From NCBI GenBank assembly GCA_002205965.3, contig NADL03000481.1, forward strand, positions 682,001 to 746,000: a stretch of DNA of 64,000 nucleotides, given 5' to 3'. The translations under genes and the position numbers were made by a program. Position 1 is the stretch's first letter, and every line of letters starts with the position of its first letter. The stretch is from Kappaphycus alvarezii. Taxonomy: Eukaryota > Rhodophyta > Florideophyceae > Gigartinales > Solieriaceae. This document shows positions 21,135 through 32,356 of this stretch, one piece after another. Below the pieces are notes generated by a model. It saw only the letters and a program-made list of their open reading frames with translations, ran no database searches and was not told where the DNA came from.

Positions 21135-22098
21135 AACAGCAGCTCACTGCAAAACAGAAAAAGGACTCCCAGATGCGCTCGCTTCACACCAGCTGAAGAA
21201 AAAGGCATAGCCAGAGTTTGGATTTCTGCGAGTGAGAACGCAATAAATGGCGCCGAACAGAAAGGAGGTATATTCATGGAAAAAGTAAATCGTCTTTACA
21301 ACAACACTTTGAAACCGACCAATCGAGAACTGCGAAAAACCGAATCTGTTCGCAACCGCGTGAAACTCATCATGAAAAATTGTACTTATTTTCCGCATGT
21401 CATCAACGAGTTCTTCGTAACCAACCGTCCGTGATATCTGCAACAAATGTGTTGCAAATAGAAACTGCCTTAATCAACGGTATAGAAATAAGGGACGCCC
21501 TGGACGACTGTAGCAAACCATTCCGTTCCGATTTATTGGGGCATAGGAATTCTTGAATAATCATGATAAATTCCAGAACGGCAATACTCATCGACTTGAT
21601 AACAATGGAGTAGAATCGGTTAGAAATGATACTCATCATATGAGTACCAAGTATGCCCTTGGAACTAGCAATATTTGTGCGGTTCCTAGCAGAACCGATA
21701 GCGGCTCGGATTTTCATTTCAGTTCTCATAGGAAGCCTACACATCGTTCCGTGTGAAAAAAGCATGCGAAAAATAAACACAGCCGGGATCAGTATAACAA
21801 AACTAAATTGCGCCTCGCTGCTCAATCAGTAGAATCGGAAAAAGAGAGGAGAAGACTACTCAAACGAAACTACGAAATAAGTCTGTCTACGTCTGCATAA
21901 GTTGGATGTGGTGCAGCAGAGTCAATTGAATACTTTAAGGTTATGAGAGCAGATGCTGTAGGGGAGGTAATAGCTTTGTGTAAAAAAGGCGCTCTGAAAA
22001 TGGTCCGTAGACTGACAACTGATGGCATCGCTGGTGCTATGCGCTCTGATCCGTTACTTTCTTATGGTGGGAAAGACGATGTGCTTGAAGAAGTATGA
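21135..22098 (+). pseudogene. PIF/Harbinger second ORF, trihelix (Myb/SANT-like) protein
   Basis: Reading from 21135 gives RCARFTPAEEKGIARVWISA then SENAINGAEQKGGIFMEKVN, a trihelix pattern (W...SE..I.G..Q....F...V...Y), with NRVKLIMKNC after it, ending at 21434. A second block in another frame reads FRFIGA-stop-EFLNNHDKFQNG near 21525-21580, where the stop stands for the expected Trp (norm W..L.NH.KF). A basic tail with KERRRLLKRNYE is near 21840-21900, and an acidic stretch continues to 22098. In PIF/Harbinger elements this protein binds the transposase and the TIRs and helps nuclear import. It is convergent with the transposase at 23.2-22.1 kb, the same arrangement as at 49-52 kb. It was not recognisable in single ORFs because of several frame breaks. 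Confidence 0.6.
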
Positions 22099-23170
22099 GT
22101 TTAATCGTTTCGCAGGCGCCGTATGGTCACTAGGTACATAGAGTAAACTGTTTTCAAATGAATACCATGTTTTCTGCATAAATATTTGTTGAGTTCTGTA
22201 GTGTTCACCTTTACTTTCGGTTAGTTTCTGAACGGAACACAGCGACGCATTTGACCCGGAAGGAGGACATAAGTTACAGCTTGCCGTGAAATTACTCCAC
22301 ATTGACGGAATGTTATCATACCCAGTCGCAAAGGTTTGCATAATTGCTTCGTTGTCTTCATATTTGTGCACAGTTATGCTCTCTACCATCATTTTGTGCA
22401 CCATAATGAAGCATCGCATTATATCATGCATTGTTTCTTTATACCCGAAACGACTCGGTCGTTCAATCAGATGCTACTTAGTCTGTAGCACTCCAAACTC
22501 CCTCTCTACATCCTTTTTGCCACCTTCTTGGTACAGATCCATAAGGTTTTGTATGTATTAGATGGTTCCGGGACGGTGTGCACAAACATTGGCCACTCTG
22601 GGTATATTCCATCTGCGAACCAATAGGGTATATTTTGCCTGCACCCACCAAGCTTGTACTCTAACGGTAGCTGGTACCGCCGTTATGCCATTTATTGGGA
22701 AAAGGTGAAGCTTCCATTACGTTTATGTCATTCAAACTCCCAGGCATTCCAAAAGATGCATACCATATCCATACTTCATACCGTAGTCTGCTATCCCCTC
22801 TAAGTCAAATTAATCGCTGGTACCTTTTACCTGCCTCGCTCCTGACCATGTAGGGTATTAGGGCAGTTTTTTAACTTCCATTTGCAACAATCGGTACTCC
22901 TCAGAACACTTGGAAACCCCCTTCGTTCTGATTCTGAGAGAAGACGCTTCAAATCAGACGGCTTTGGGTACCGTAGATACCTTGACCCAAACCCACGCAC
23001 TACAGTGCTCCCGAAAAGTTTAAAGAATTCGCTTCCAGTAGACTCTCCAAGGCGAAGATACCTATCAGTTGTATCAGCTGCCGTGCCGCACGCCAGCATT
23101 CGAAATGAACATGTTATCTTCTATAAAATTGTCTACCCCCAGCGTCTTGCACCGTCTTGCCTTTGAACAA
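22054..23170 (-). pseudogene. PIF/Harbinger transposase, decayed
   Basis: On the minus strand, ACGTAADTTDRYLRLGEST at about 23090-23040 matches the Harbinger block before the first catalytic residue. GFPSVLRSTDCCKWKLKNCP near 22910-22870 is the D-C-x2-W-x-W/L-K box holding the first Asp. A segment like WYASFGMPGSLNDIN near 22775-22720 gives the second Asp. ADGIYPEWPMFVHT near 22625-22580 and a KDVEREFGVL-like block near 22510 hold the region of the last Glu. MHDIMRCFIMVHKMMVES near 22431 is the C-terminal helix. Frames shift several times, so it is dead. The trihelix ORF faces it from the left. It would excise and insert the element at TWA sites. Confidence 0.6.
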
Positions 23171-23199
23171 AGAACATATCAGTTTGACAAAATCCCTGC

Positions 23200-24040
23200 A
23201 GCACATTGGCGAAGATATTGCGTGATACACGAAAACGGCGGAGAAATTGTCCCTCACTATTCACAGACGAAACTGCAAAGTAGTCCCGATATAAACACTG
23301 TGCCCCACGCTCTCTATATAGCTCCCGATTGGGCGCCCTACCTTGTGAAGACCCACTATACTTTAAAAAGGTTACTTAGTCCTCACTGCTGCTCTCCAGC
23401 AAATTCATGGTCACCTTGTGCGCAGAATTTTGTGGAGCTCATCACGAAAGGTATTATTCCTCGTTATCGAGTACTGAGCGAAGCGGTTGAACGGTGCAAT
23501 GGTGGGAGCAAGAAGTTTTAGGATGTGCGGAGGACGCTGAAAAGGAACGTTTGGTAGTGCTGAGAAAATGAAAGTGAGGGCGACGGGGTTGAAAAGTGTG
23601 TAGCAGGTGTGTAGATAAAGATTCAGAAGTACTGGTTTCCAAGCAAAGGTTGGGTGCTGTTGGGATCGATTCGGGATTGGAGGCTTGGAGGGGAGTGAAA
23701 TTCCTGGGCGAGGTTGCTGAGTTTCAAGTGTCGGGGGTTTGGCGCAACCGAGTGGAGGTGAGGATATGGAAGCAAGATGTCTGTGCATGGAGGAAGAGAG
23801 TACGAGGTGTTGGATTTGGGTTTAGTTTACATGATGCAAGCGGATGCTGGCAGCGGAATCTTTGGGAAGCTGCGACTGTGGCGGTATTTCTCGCAAGGCT
23901 CAAATAAGGAGCCTGCTACAGCGGCTGCCTAACGGTAAGGGCGGAAAGAGTGGAGCGATGGTCTTTCGCAGCTTCTCAAGGACAGACGAAGCAGAACCAC
24001 GCCACAGTGGTCAAGAATCCTTACTCAAGAGACTTTGAGA
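23200..24040. other. unassigned stretch
   Basis: The first part is probably the transposon side of the decayed Harbinger element. A minus-strand ORF (23411-23788) is proline-rich with a hydrophobic middle and matches nothing I recognise. No other coding sequence can be supported. Confidence 0.3.
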
Positions 24041-24042
24041 AG

Positions 24043-24192
24043 CAAAGGATCTCTCCAGACACCGTTGGAGATCAGAATATCTCAATCAAATGAACAAAAA
24101 ATCTTTCTCAAAGCTACCAATGACAACTTTACATTTGTACAGTTGGTTATGTGTTTGATTCAAATGCTGAGGTGTCAGTGGAGATGCTCTAA
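24043..24192. repeat. Harbinger-type terminus or small MITE
   Basis: The right end reads GGAGATGCTC followed by TAA. Its complement TTAGAGCATCTCC matches the TIR of the complete element at 49.2-52.1 kb (GAGCATCTC with a TTA target site). About 140 bases to the left is a diverged inverted partner (GGATCTCTCCAGACACC against GAGCATCTCCACTGACACC). It may be the end of the decayed element at 21-23 kb, or a MITE of the same family. Confidence 0.4.
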
Positions 24193-25030
24193 CTTGAGTT
24201 AGCACCCTTTATTATGTTCATAATGCTGCACAATGCAGAACAGCACAGTGAAATACAGATGAAACGGATATATTGTGTTATCAGGTGACCTGATGACTTA
24301 CGGCCCAACCCGCATCTTCACTAACGACGGCACGGCCAAGATGAGCACGCGCATGCCGCAGTCCCGTGCCGACTCTAGTTCAGAGAATGCGTAATATCGC
24401 GGGGACGACGCCAAGTACTGTTGAAGAATGGGAAAAGAGCCGGTCTCTTTGTGGCTTTTTGAGAAATGGAGTGATATATCTGTACATTTCGCGTCATTTT
24501 TTTCGGTTTTGGAGGGTTATAGAGAGCGGACGAGATGCTTGTGACGTGTTTTTTGGCACAGTGATTTTGCAACAGTTGTATGATATTGGAATCGGGGTTA
24601 TATTTTTGGGATGAAGGGGGTTTTGTTGGTTGGTATGATTTTTGTGGTGTGTTAGTGTAGGCTGCCTGTTTGGGGAGGGTGAGACGTGGTTTGGGGTTTG
24701 GTGTGCGGACGGGGTAGATTTTCTATGTTAGTATGGGGTTGGGAGCAGGTTGTTACTTGTAGAGCTAATTTGCTGAGGTGAAGTTGTAGTTATGGGGAGG
24801 TTAAGTGCAGGTATTGTTTGCTGGTGAGTCGACTGTTTTGTGGGGGTTTTATTGGATGCTGGAATTAATTTTTTTTTGGTTGCGACGTTGATGGGACGGC
24901 GAAGAGGGTGTCGTCGAATCTGCGGGTAAACTTTTACTTGTCTTGCGGATTTGTCTAACAAGGGTTTGTTTATTGTTGTTTAGGTGTTGGGCGAGCTGTT
25001 GTGTAAAAACTTTGTTGACTTTCGTCCGTG
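24193..25030. other. intergenic, G+T-rich top strand
   Basis: No recognisable gene. From about 24590 to 24980 the top strand is strikingly rich in G and T with runs such as GGGGGTTTTGTTGGTTGG. Such skew gives long ORFs of Pro/Thr/Gln/Asn on the minus strand that look artefactual. Confidence 0.4.
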
Positions 25031-25036
25031 AGAGTT

Positions 25037-26220
25037 TTAGAAGTTTGATAACGAATAAAGATTTATTCGTTTGCCTATTTCAAGCAGCGAGGCTTCGTTG
25101 AAAGGGTCAGATTGCTTCTGAAATGGAATTGTTGAAACAGATGTTGTTGAAACAGATGCTGGAGTTTTCGTCTTCACTGGCCAAAGTATAATGTCCTCGA
25201 AGGCTCGAAGATCCTTATCAGTATTCCATACAAGCATGCGGGCTCATCGCGTCCGGGGAAGACTAAGGGTGCAAGCAATGTCGAATGGGAGAGGTTCTCT
25301 TTTAGATTTATCTACTCCGTGTGAACCCTAATGGTCGCCATAACCAACTTGCACGCAATCCTGCAAGCATTTGCATGACTCATACCGGCACGTACGTAAT
25401 TCATCTGTCGGTTCTTCCTCTGAGGAGGTCTCTCCTGCCCGATCGACGACGGAAGTTTCTATCAATCCTTCAGGTTTCTTCGTTTCTCCTTCATTCTCGG
25501 TCTTGCTTGTAACAGCCACTACCGACTAGTTTTCCCAATCGGTTTAATCATTAAAAAGATCTGAATCTGATGTAAAATCTTCACTCGGTGTGCTATCATC
25601 TTCCCCATTCATGATATTTTTTTCGGCAGCTCGAAAGTCCAGCCCGAGTGGTACAACTCACTCCTTTCCACCACCTCGGACGATGACAGAATCTGTGTCT
25701 AAATATGTCAGTGCTTTGAGGGCCTTCAGGTTGAGCCGATCAATGATAATGTCGAAAGCGGTTAATCTATGACAAATAATTGGAGTTCTATCTTGAGGCC
25801 CTCCAAGGACGTTGTACCACGAGGGATAGCGCTGAAGCAATCTGCAACAATTTCGTTCGGTACTGTAATTTTCCTATCAGTTTTCCCCGGATATAGGAAA
25901 ATACTTTGCGATAATTTCTTCGATATGACGTCCGGTACGCTTCCTGAATCCATCAGAGCTCACGATTCTGTGCCTAATACCCTTAACTTGGCCAATCTCA
26001 GAAGCCAATCTGGGTTCCTATCCATTTTTATTTGTTCAATCTGCTTGATCAGGTCTGTGACAGATCCCGATGGCATTCCAAGGAGTCGACGGATAATCAT
26101 TTTTGCTTCCTCAGCCTCCCCTCTTATCAGTTGTCCGAACGTTAGTCCACAGTTTGTGCCACATATTTCTGCAAGTACATCATAGCGACTCACGTATTTC
26201 TGCAGCTGACATACGAGCGC
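25037..26220 (-). pseudogene. Ty3/gypsy gag-protease remnant
   Basis: The minus strand from 26220 down reads YVSRYDVLAEICGTNCGLTF then GQLIRGEAEEAKMIIRRLL, a gag C-terminal/protease leader pattern. The retropepsin follows: MDSGSVPDVISKKL at about 25953 (active-site Asp-Ser-Gly), then FDIIIDRLNLKAL near 25750 for the C-terminal part (norm F-D-x-I-x-G). A Ser/Glu-rich stretch (25519-25328) and a short open segment (25237-25037) follow. Multiple frame breaks show it is inactive. It has the same orientation as the gypsy remnant at 27.3-28.4 kb but precedes it in the wrong order for a single element, so two copies are likely. Confidence 0.55.
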
Positions 26221-27394
26221 TTTCTTCGACCTGCTAATGGCCTTCGGTTTCCTTCAGGTGCTAACGGATTTCGTAGTTACCAATTTTAACGAACGGGGGC
26301 TCTAGAGGATTATTCAGGAGCTGTAGGATCGAAATACCGATAGTAATACCCGAGTACGCTTGTTTAGGAATTTATTGCCTATCTGCTAACCTTTTTCGGC
26401 ATTAACGGCCTCTGGCTTGAGAAAAAGATTCCTCTGAAGATGCCATATTTTACCCTTCTTTCTCTTCCAGCTTTGTCTAATCGGGTAGTTCTACCCTTTA
26501 TCTTGTCCTAGTCCAATAGTTTGTTTCGGAGTGACTCAATTTACAACAGAGAGAACAGTGAGTGTCTCGATCCGGATTTTTCGGACAAATACTGGCCCCA
26601 CGTACCGATTCTCTGTAGTATGAACAAGTGTTCACCTATCTTATTCACTCCAGATGGGCCATTTATGGGTTTAATAGATTCCCTTTGCTCTTTTATGAGC
26701 CAAAATAACTTCTAAAGATTCTGGCTATATAGTCGACCGTTTCTTCTATATTACAGAAGTAGGATTCAGGACGGACCATAAATTTTACGGGAGAAGTTCT
26801 TAAAGCTCATGTTTCGTGTGGGGAGCCCAGAAATGCTAGCCTGTTGACATAAAAGTCGTTCAACGCTTCAGTTATCTCCGCATAATTTTTAGACCCAATT
26901 TTTTCTTTACATAACTTTGCGCTTTACTCTGCTCTCGACACTTTGACGATCTATTTCGAACCAAAATGAACTATTTGAGCAAGAACCTCCGAAATACAAT
27001 TCCCAAATACACCAAGTTGCTATACTCACACGCCATCACTCTGTTCATTTTTTCCGTTCTTCAGCAATTTTTTCTCATCCTTGATGACAAAGCTGGATAT
27101 TTACCTTGCGCGATTTACTTTTCTATGCTGTTCCGTTGATCGTTTCTTTTTCTGTTTTCCAGGTCAATACTGAAGTCCTTGCCTCATTCTGACAATTTTG
27201 GTGAAGTTTTTCGACTGAAGTTACGCCATTTACAGGCACATGAGCATATCAAAAGAGGAAGTACGCGAAGCACATATACTATAATTCTAGGAAAATGCGC
27301 GGGTGCATTCATCAATCAAAACAGAATCACATCAAAAAAGTCTCATATCTATAAACGAAGGTAGCCCTATCTTTGCAGGTCTCTGACACGTGCA

Positions 27395-27640
27395 ATTAAC
27401 CATACCCTGTATAGAGATCCAGCGTCGTGAACACCTTCGCACCTTCCAGCTCGTGTAACGGTTCTTCTACTTTTCGCATCGGAAAGCGACCTTGCTTCAT
27501 CTTCCAGTTAAGCAGACGGGGATACTCCACAGAAAAGTAGCATCCCATCTTTCCTCGTCACCATGAACATTGGAAACGACAAGGATGAGCTAAAGGGCGT
27601 GACAATCACTGCTTTTTACAACTCTTTAACCTAATTCGTC
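27395..27640 (-). pseudogene. Ty3/gypsy reverse transcriptase remnant
   Basis: Minus strand, in successive frames: FPMFMVTRKDG near 27570 (norm SP.F.VKKKDG), then KVFTTLDLYTGY at 27402-27437, which holds the first catalytic Asp of the gypsy RT. A CKDRATFVYRYETF-like block near 27370-27330 corresponds to the T-A-F...G-.-Y/F motif. The YxDD box was not found; the sequence from 27.3 to 26.5 kb decays into noise with possible gypsy residues. It lies downstream (in minus orientation) of the protease-like ORF at 28.4 kb. Confidence 0.5.
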
Positions 27641-28216
27641 GCGATTTCCTTATGATTGGGAGAAACAAGATGAGCCTTCGAACATATCGAAGCATCGAAT
27701 GTAAAATCAAAGGAATAGAACACCAGATCGATGGACCGATCGAGACCATTAATGTCCGTAGTTATCACAGCTTTATCCTTGAGTGCCTTCACTATCATCT
27801 TTGAGTCCTCTTCTTTTAGATGATTGACTTTACAGGAGAGCAGGGCAGCTCTGTCTTCCTCTTCCTCTTCCCCGATTTATTCTATTTCCTCAGAAAATGG
27901 ACTTAAATCCGGCTCATAGGATTTTCCATTCAAAATATCCAGCGCTGAATCCTGCTCCATATCTGATCCACTACCACTACCATCCGATGAGGATTAGAAT
28001 GAAGCCTAAAACTTCTCACTCTCCGACCCCTCGGGGTCCGCGAAATATCCACCATCAATGCCCGCCACTTTTTTCGGGGGAGACTCACTGAGGAGCGGTA
28101 AAATCATATCATTCTTTCCATCCGCTAGGGTAACCCTCCGGTGATAGTAGTCAAGGTTTTCTCGGGGATATTATAAAGTATGAATTCCAACAACGGCATC
28201 TAATGGGGCGGAAGTT

Positions 28217-28438
28217 TCATACCACCAAAATCTCCAATGATATGACCAACGAACCTTTGGATACCGGAGTATATTTGACGCAAACAAAGACCTGAGCAAT
28301 TTTTAATTTGGTGAGGGTCACTGGACAATCTGTTACCCTTGAGTCCAGTGCCAATTTATCGAGAAATCTCGATGAAATGAGATTCGGAACGGCGCCCTCG
28401 TCCAATAGGGCATGATCCTCCATCTCGTTTGCCTTCAC
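28217..28438 (-). pseudogene. retropepsin-like fragment (gypsy)
   Basis: A minus-strand ORF reads HALLDEGAVPNLISSRFLDK. This resembles the gypsy protease active-site region (ALLDSGA..NLIS..) with Ser replaced by Glu, which should abolish catalysis. KGSLVISLEIL near its end could be the flap-side strands. It precedes the RT remnant at 27.6-27.4 kb in the same orientation, so both probably belong to one element. Confidence 0.4.
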
Positions 28439-28439
28439 T

Positions 28440-29700
28440 GTGACGAATTTAAACCGGTTTGGAATAAAATTCTAGAGTTGCTTTTTAGCCTCATCCGCGT
28501 TTTATTCCTTCCTCACTTCCCTCCGTCATTCCCTTGTCCCGTTCCTTTACCCTACCTACCACCCATTCTAAATTATGGTAAGCTCACGAAGCGAATGAGA
28601 GCAAGCAAGAACACGTGATCCCTTGCATGGTGCATCCACCACAATTATGTAAACAATGCCCTGGAATACCACTTCATACGCGCTGCTGGACTTAACTGCC
28701 ACTTAGAGGTCCCACTCTTTTCAGGTATGGAGCCTAGGCCTGCTTACAAAGTTGTCCACCCTCCGACCTTCCCCACCACTGAAATTTGTCAGTATCACAT
28801 GTCGCCTCGACGTCATGGAAATCATTGTGCTCTAGCCATTCAAATCTAACGCCTCAAAAAAATTCACCCGTGCCGCCGGTGTCATCTTCGGCTTTTCCCA
28901 CTGGGATATGCCCAAAGACCTGTAACACAAGCTCACACGTCGCCTTATGTTCCCCCACAACCGCCCAGACTGTGACCATGGTTTCGATTTATGCCCTGGA
29001 GCTCTCGAATATCTAGATGCATCCGCATCCGAGACGACTCAACTGCCTGGCGAAGTTATCTATGGTATTGCCAAGTTGTGATTCTTCGTCACATTTACCA
29101 GCTCCGCAGTAGTTTCATATGGACCTATATATATATTTCTGTTCCGATCCGCACCTCACTGGCCGCGGCCGGCGTTAAATATCCAGTCAGACCTTAGCAG
29201 AACAGTAGGAACAGTCAAGAGTACCGTATCTATCCCTTTTTCCTACCCTTAACATTCCTCCGCAAAAGTCTCGGAACTTTCGTCCCCTCGAGAGAACCCG
29301 CGTTGAATTACAGTTTCTTATTTGACGAGTGGGGTCCTTTCCTGAAATGAGACTATATATTCCTTAAGAGATTCAGCCGAATAGTTGTAAGCTTACACAC
29401 CGAGAGGTTGGGAGAATGTCCAAATTATCCTAGAAAATGGTCTGAAGAAAGCTAATAGGCAGACAGCATTGGAACTGATGCCGGTGCGGCGTGACTTTGA
29501 GCGAAGATTTACTGTAACAACCATACTACGCTACTGTGCTCAAAACTTCTTGTACTGTAATGCAGTGTTGTTTTGTTAGGACCGGAATTTGTCGGAAGAC
29601 TATCGGACAAGAACAAACTTCGATTGATTCGCTGATTCAGGGGCCTAGGTGTACTACATTTGACTATTTTTGCTCGAGAGATTGCTGGGATAGGGGGCTG
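28440..29700. other. intergenic
   Basis: No recognisable gene on either strand. A plus-strand stretch near 28860-29090 stays open in pieces without matching any known family. Confidence 0.35.
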
Positions 29701-29829
29701 GGGGTAGCTCCACAGCGTAGACGTGGAACTCTCAACACACAGTCAACGACTCACACTACGACTACCCACTGCCGCCGCCGCCTATACAAACCTTTGTCAC
29801 TACCTGCAGGTGCCAACACAAACTGTCAC

Positions 29830-29922
29830 CGCCGCCCACTTCCCGTCAACACACTAATACCGCCACCCACTCCCCGCCAACACACTGGCACCGCTATCCA
29901 CTCGCTGTCAACGCATTGGCAC
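29830..29922 (+). repeat. minisatellite, three 31-bp units
   Basis: Units at 29830-29860, 29861-29891 and 29892-29922 share the frame CGCC-CCCACT-CCCG-CAACACACT-AC with about 70-85 percent identity between neighbours by eye. A fourth, worn unit may lie just upstream. The surrounding 29.7-30.6 kb is C/A-rich and codes only for low-complexity Pro/His/Thr/Arg on the plus strand. Confidence 0.65.
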
Positions 29923-30341
29923 TGGCACACATCACAGCCACAGTAGTGACTTTCCACCGTCGCCACACCGCCGCCGGCTCCCACGGGTCCCTCTCGTATA
30001 TCAGCCCCCCGTGCACTGCATCATTGGGCATCACCGAAGCCTGCTCGAACTGCTATCGGGCGCTCCCGACAGAGAACCCGATCACCGCAGACCCCTTCCA
30101 CTGCCGATCATCACCATCGGACAACAGAATCCTCGCACAGCATTACCGGCAACGATCACTACCTGAAGAACACCGCGGACCACTGATATTGCGGCATCTA
30201 TTCTCACCATCATTCCTACCCACCATTCACCACCGCCATTCTCCGCCGCTTCCACTATCAATAGCCGCCGAGCGACACCGACCCAAACTGACGAAAGACA
30301 CTGGCCCACTGCTGCCGGTACATGACCAGTCATGGCCAGAT

Positions 30342-30375
30342 GTGGTTGTGTGAATCTGCAGATTCACACAACCAC
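30342..30375. repeat. 34-bp perfect palindrome
   Basis: Arms GTGGTTGTGTGAATCTG and CAGATTCACACAACCAC meet without a spacer, the centre falling between 30358 and 30359. The symmetry stops exactly at both ends. It could extrude as a cruciform. Confidence 0.9.
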
Positions 30376-30799
30376 CACAAGCTGCCGACCAACACCTGCC
30401 CGCATCCAATTTCAACAGCGGTGGCGGTCGCGGGCGGCTGTTGGTCAGGCGTGGAGGGAGTAAAACCTCTCCGCCGAAGACTCGCGCCCATTGTGAGTGA
30501 CGAACCCCTTTCGTCTCTTCTGTGCCCACCGTTGCCAAGAACAAGTACAACACTAACTTCCGCCGGAACGAATTGATCTCTAAGTCTAACTACTGCCACA
30601 AAAAGCCGCCAGGGCTATTTTAAATCAGACTAAGGTAGCGCCTCCTGCCTACAACTACGAACACTCGCGGCCTTCTGCTGCTACAAGAATTACTGTCACC
30701 AACACCAACCGAATGCGAGCTTCCGCTGAAAAGGTGTCACTGCTGTGGCACGTTCTGAATTCAAATATATATATGTCATAATATATGTCATCAGTAGGT

Positions 30800-31193
30800 A
30801 GGGAAGCACTCTTCACATTTTTGCGCATCAAAACTTTACAGAGGATAATATAGCATTTTGGAAGAAACTCTTTCGCTCACTTTAAGCAACGATCCATTTT
30901 TTCGCAAAAGTCTTGTAAGCGTTGTTACTTGCAAGTGAGCACGGGCCATTTTTAGGCCTTTCAGGGCATGATTTCCGACATTGATACCTCTGACTACTCG
31001 AGCCCACATAGCCCTCATTTAATCTTCTAAAGGGATGGTAGCTTTTACTGGGATGGTAGCTTTTACTGGGTCGAAGCACTCCTCGCATTTCCGCATCAAA
31101 ACCAGTCATTCGGAGAATGTTTTTCTTATTGGGTCGAAGCACTCCTCGCATTTACGCATCAAAACCAGTCATTCGGAGAATGTTTTTCTTATT
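30800..31193 (+). repeat. nested tandem repeats (18 bp x2, 63 bp x2) with a diverged third copy
   Basis: An 18-bp unit (GGGATGGTAGCTTTTACT) occurs twice in a row at 31032-31067. It is followed at once by a 63-bp unit at 31068-31130 and 31131-31193; the two differ by one base in the part checked. The start of that unit (GAAGCACTCxTCxCATTT ... GCATCAAAAC) also appears at about 30800-30835 in a more diverged form. Confidence 0.85.
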
Positions 31194-32350
31194 TGCGGTA
31201 GTGAGATGTCGGACGAAGAGACGAGGTGAAAAGGTGGGGTACCGTGCTGCTGGTTCCCACCCATCCACAGAAAGAATCCAATTTGCAAAGTGGCGTTCGG
31301 CAGTCTATAGTCCTTAGGCAAGCGCCGAGAACATCCACCCCACATGAAATTTATCCCTCGGCTTTGTTGCAAGAGAGAAGCGGAATTATCGTGGACATCG
31401 TCACGTCCCTCTTTTGTGTGAACACGGTCAATAGAAGCGAAAAGCCTTTTCTCGCGACGTTCACTGGCAATATCTATTCAATCGATCAGTTGTTCCATTG
31501 CATGATACATCTCAAGTCTTGAAATGGGCCCCAAAACGCACTGCGAGGTTAATATCAAGGGACGTTAATCATTTTCTAAAATTGCATTGCATGTGGGCCA
31601 GAGACATCAAAAAGTAAATCAATAATATTTAAAGGCCCGAACAGCTTATGCCAAGGCGCCTGGGATTTGTGAGCATATTTCATATGATACGCGCGCATTT
31701 TTTTTCGGAATTGCGCGTCTTGAAGTAAACCAGAACCGAGGGCCGTTGTTCGTGTGCCCTTACATATTTATATTACTTGAACCTCCATAACTGTGATAAT
31801 ATTTCAAAAATGGGCACGCTCATTTTCAGAAGTTTAAACTAAACCCGCCCGATCACTTCTGGAGACTTTTAGGTACCGCCACCAGTACTTAAAGTTGAAC
31901 AAAATTGCCCTACCCGTGCCAATATTCAAAACAGCGCGCGCTCATTTGAGTTCAAACTTCTGCACCGCCATTATTGATATTTGAGATGCCTACAACCTAA
32001 AACCCGCGTTAAGCAACGCTTAATGCCCAAGTAGACTTATATTTGCCACTTTTTCGCACAGTAGAATGGAGATGACGCAACAGATGTGTTGTTTTTGGTT
32101 TGCAAAGACCACGTAAGTCTCTCAGGTCATTTAAACTCCCTTATTGATCAATAATTTTTGTGTAACTGTAAAGAAATATCTGTTTCCGCACAATACTTCT
32201 AATAGTTGCCCAAATCATCACTGTTGGGCTCGACCTCACTCACTTATATAGCAGTACCCAACAAGAACTCCGTTGTGTCTGGAAAATTTCTTTTATTCTG
32301 AAAAACAAGATGCCCAATGTTCTACATTCACAGATATCATTCACACACCC
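31194..32350. other. intergenic
   Basis: No gene family is recognised. One plus-strand ORF at 31226-31522 has no clear features. The stretch may contain the 3' terminus of the transposase-like gene that ends at about 32357. Confidence 0.3.
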
Positions 32351-32356
32351 TAACAT

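Noticed and set aside
21403-21825. Minus-strand hydrophobic ORF of 140 residues that might be a membrane protein
   Set aside because: The plus strand here carries the second half of the trihelix-like protein; hydrophobicity on the complement is a by-product of its charged codons.
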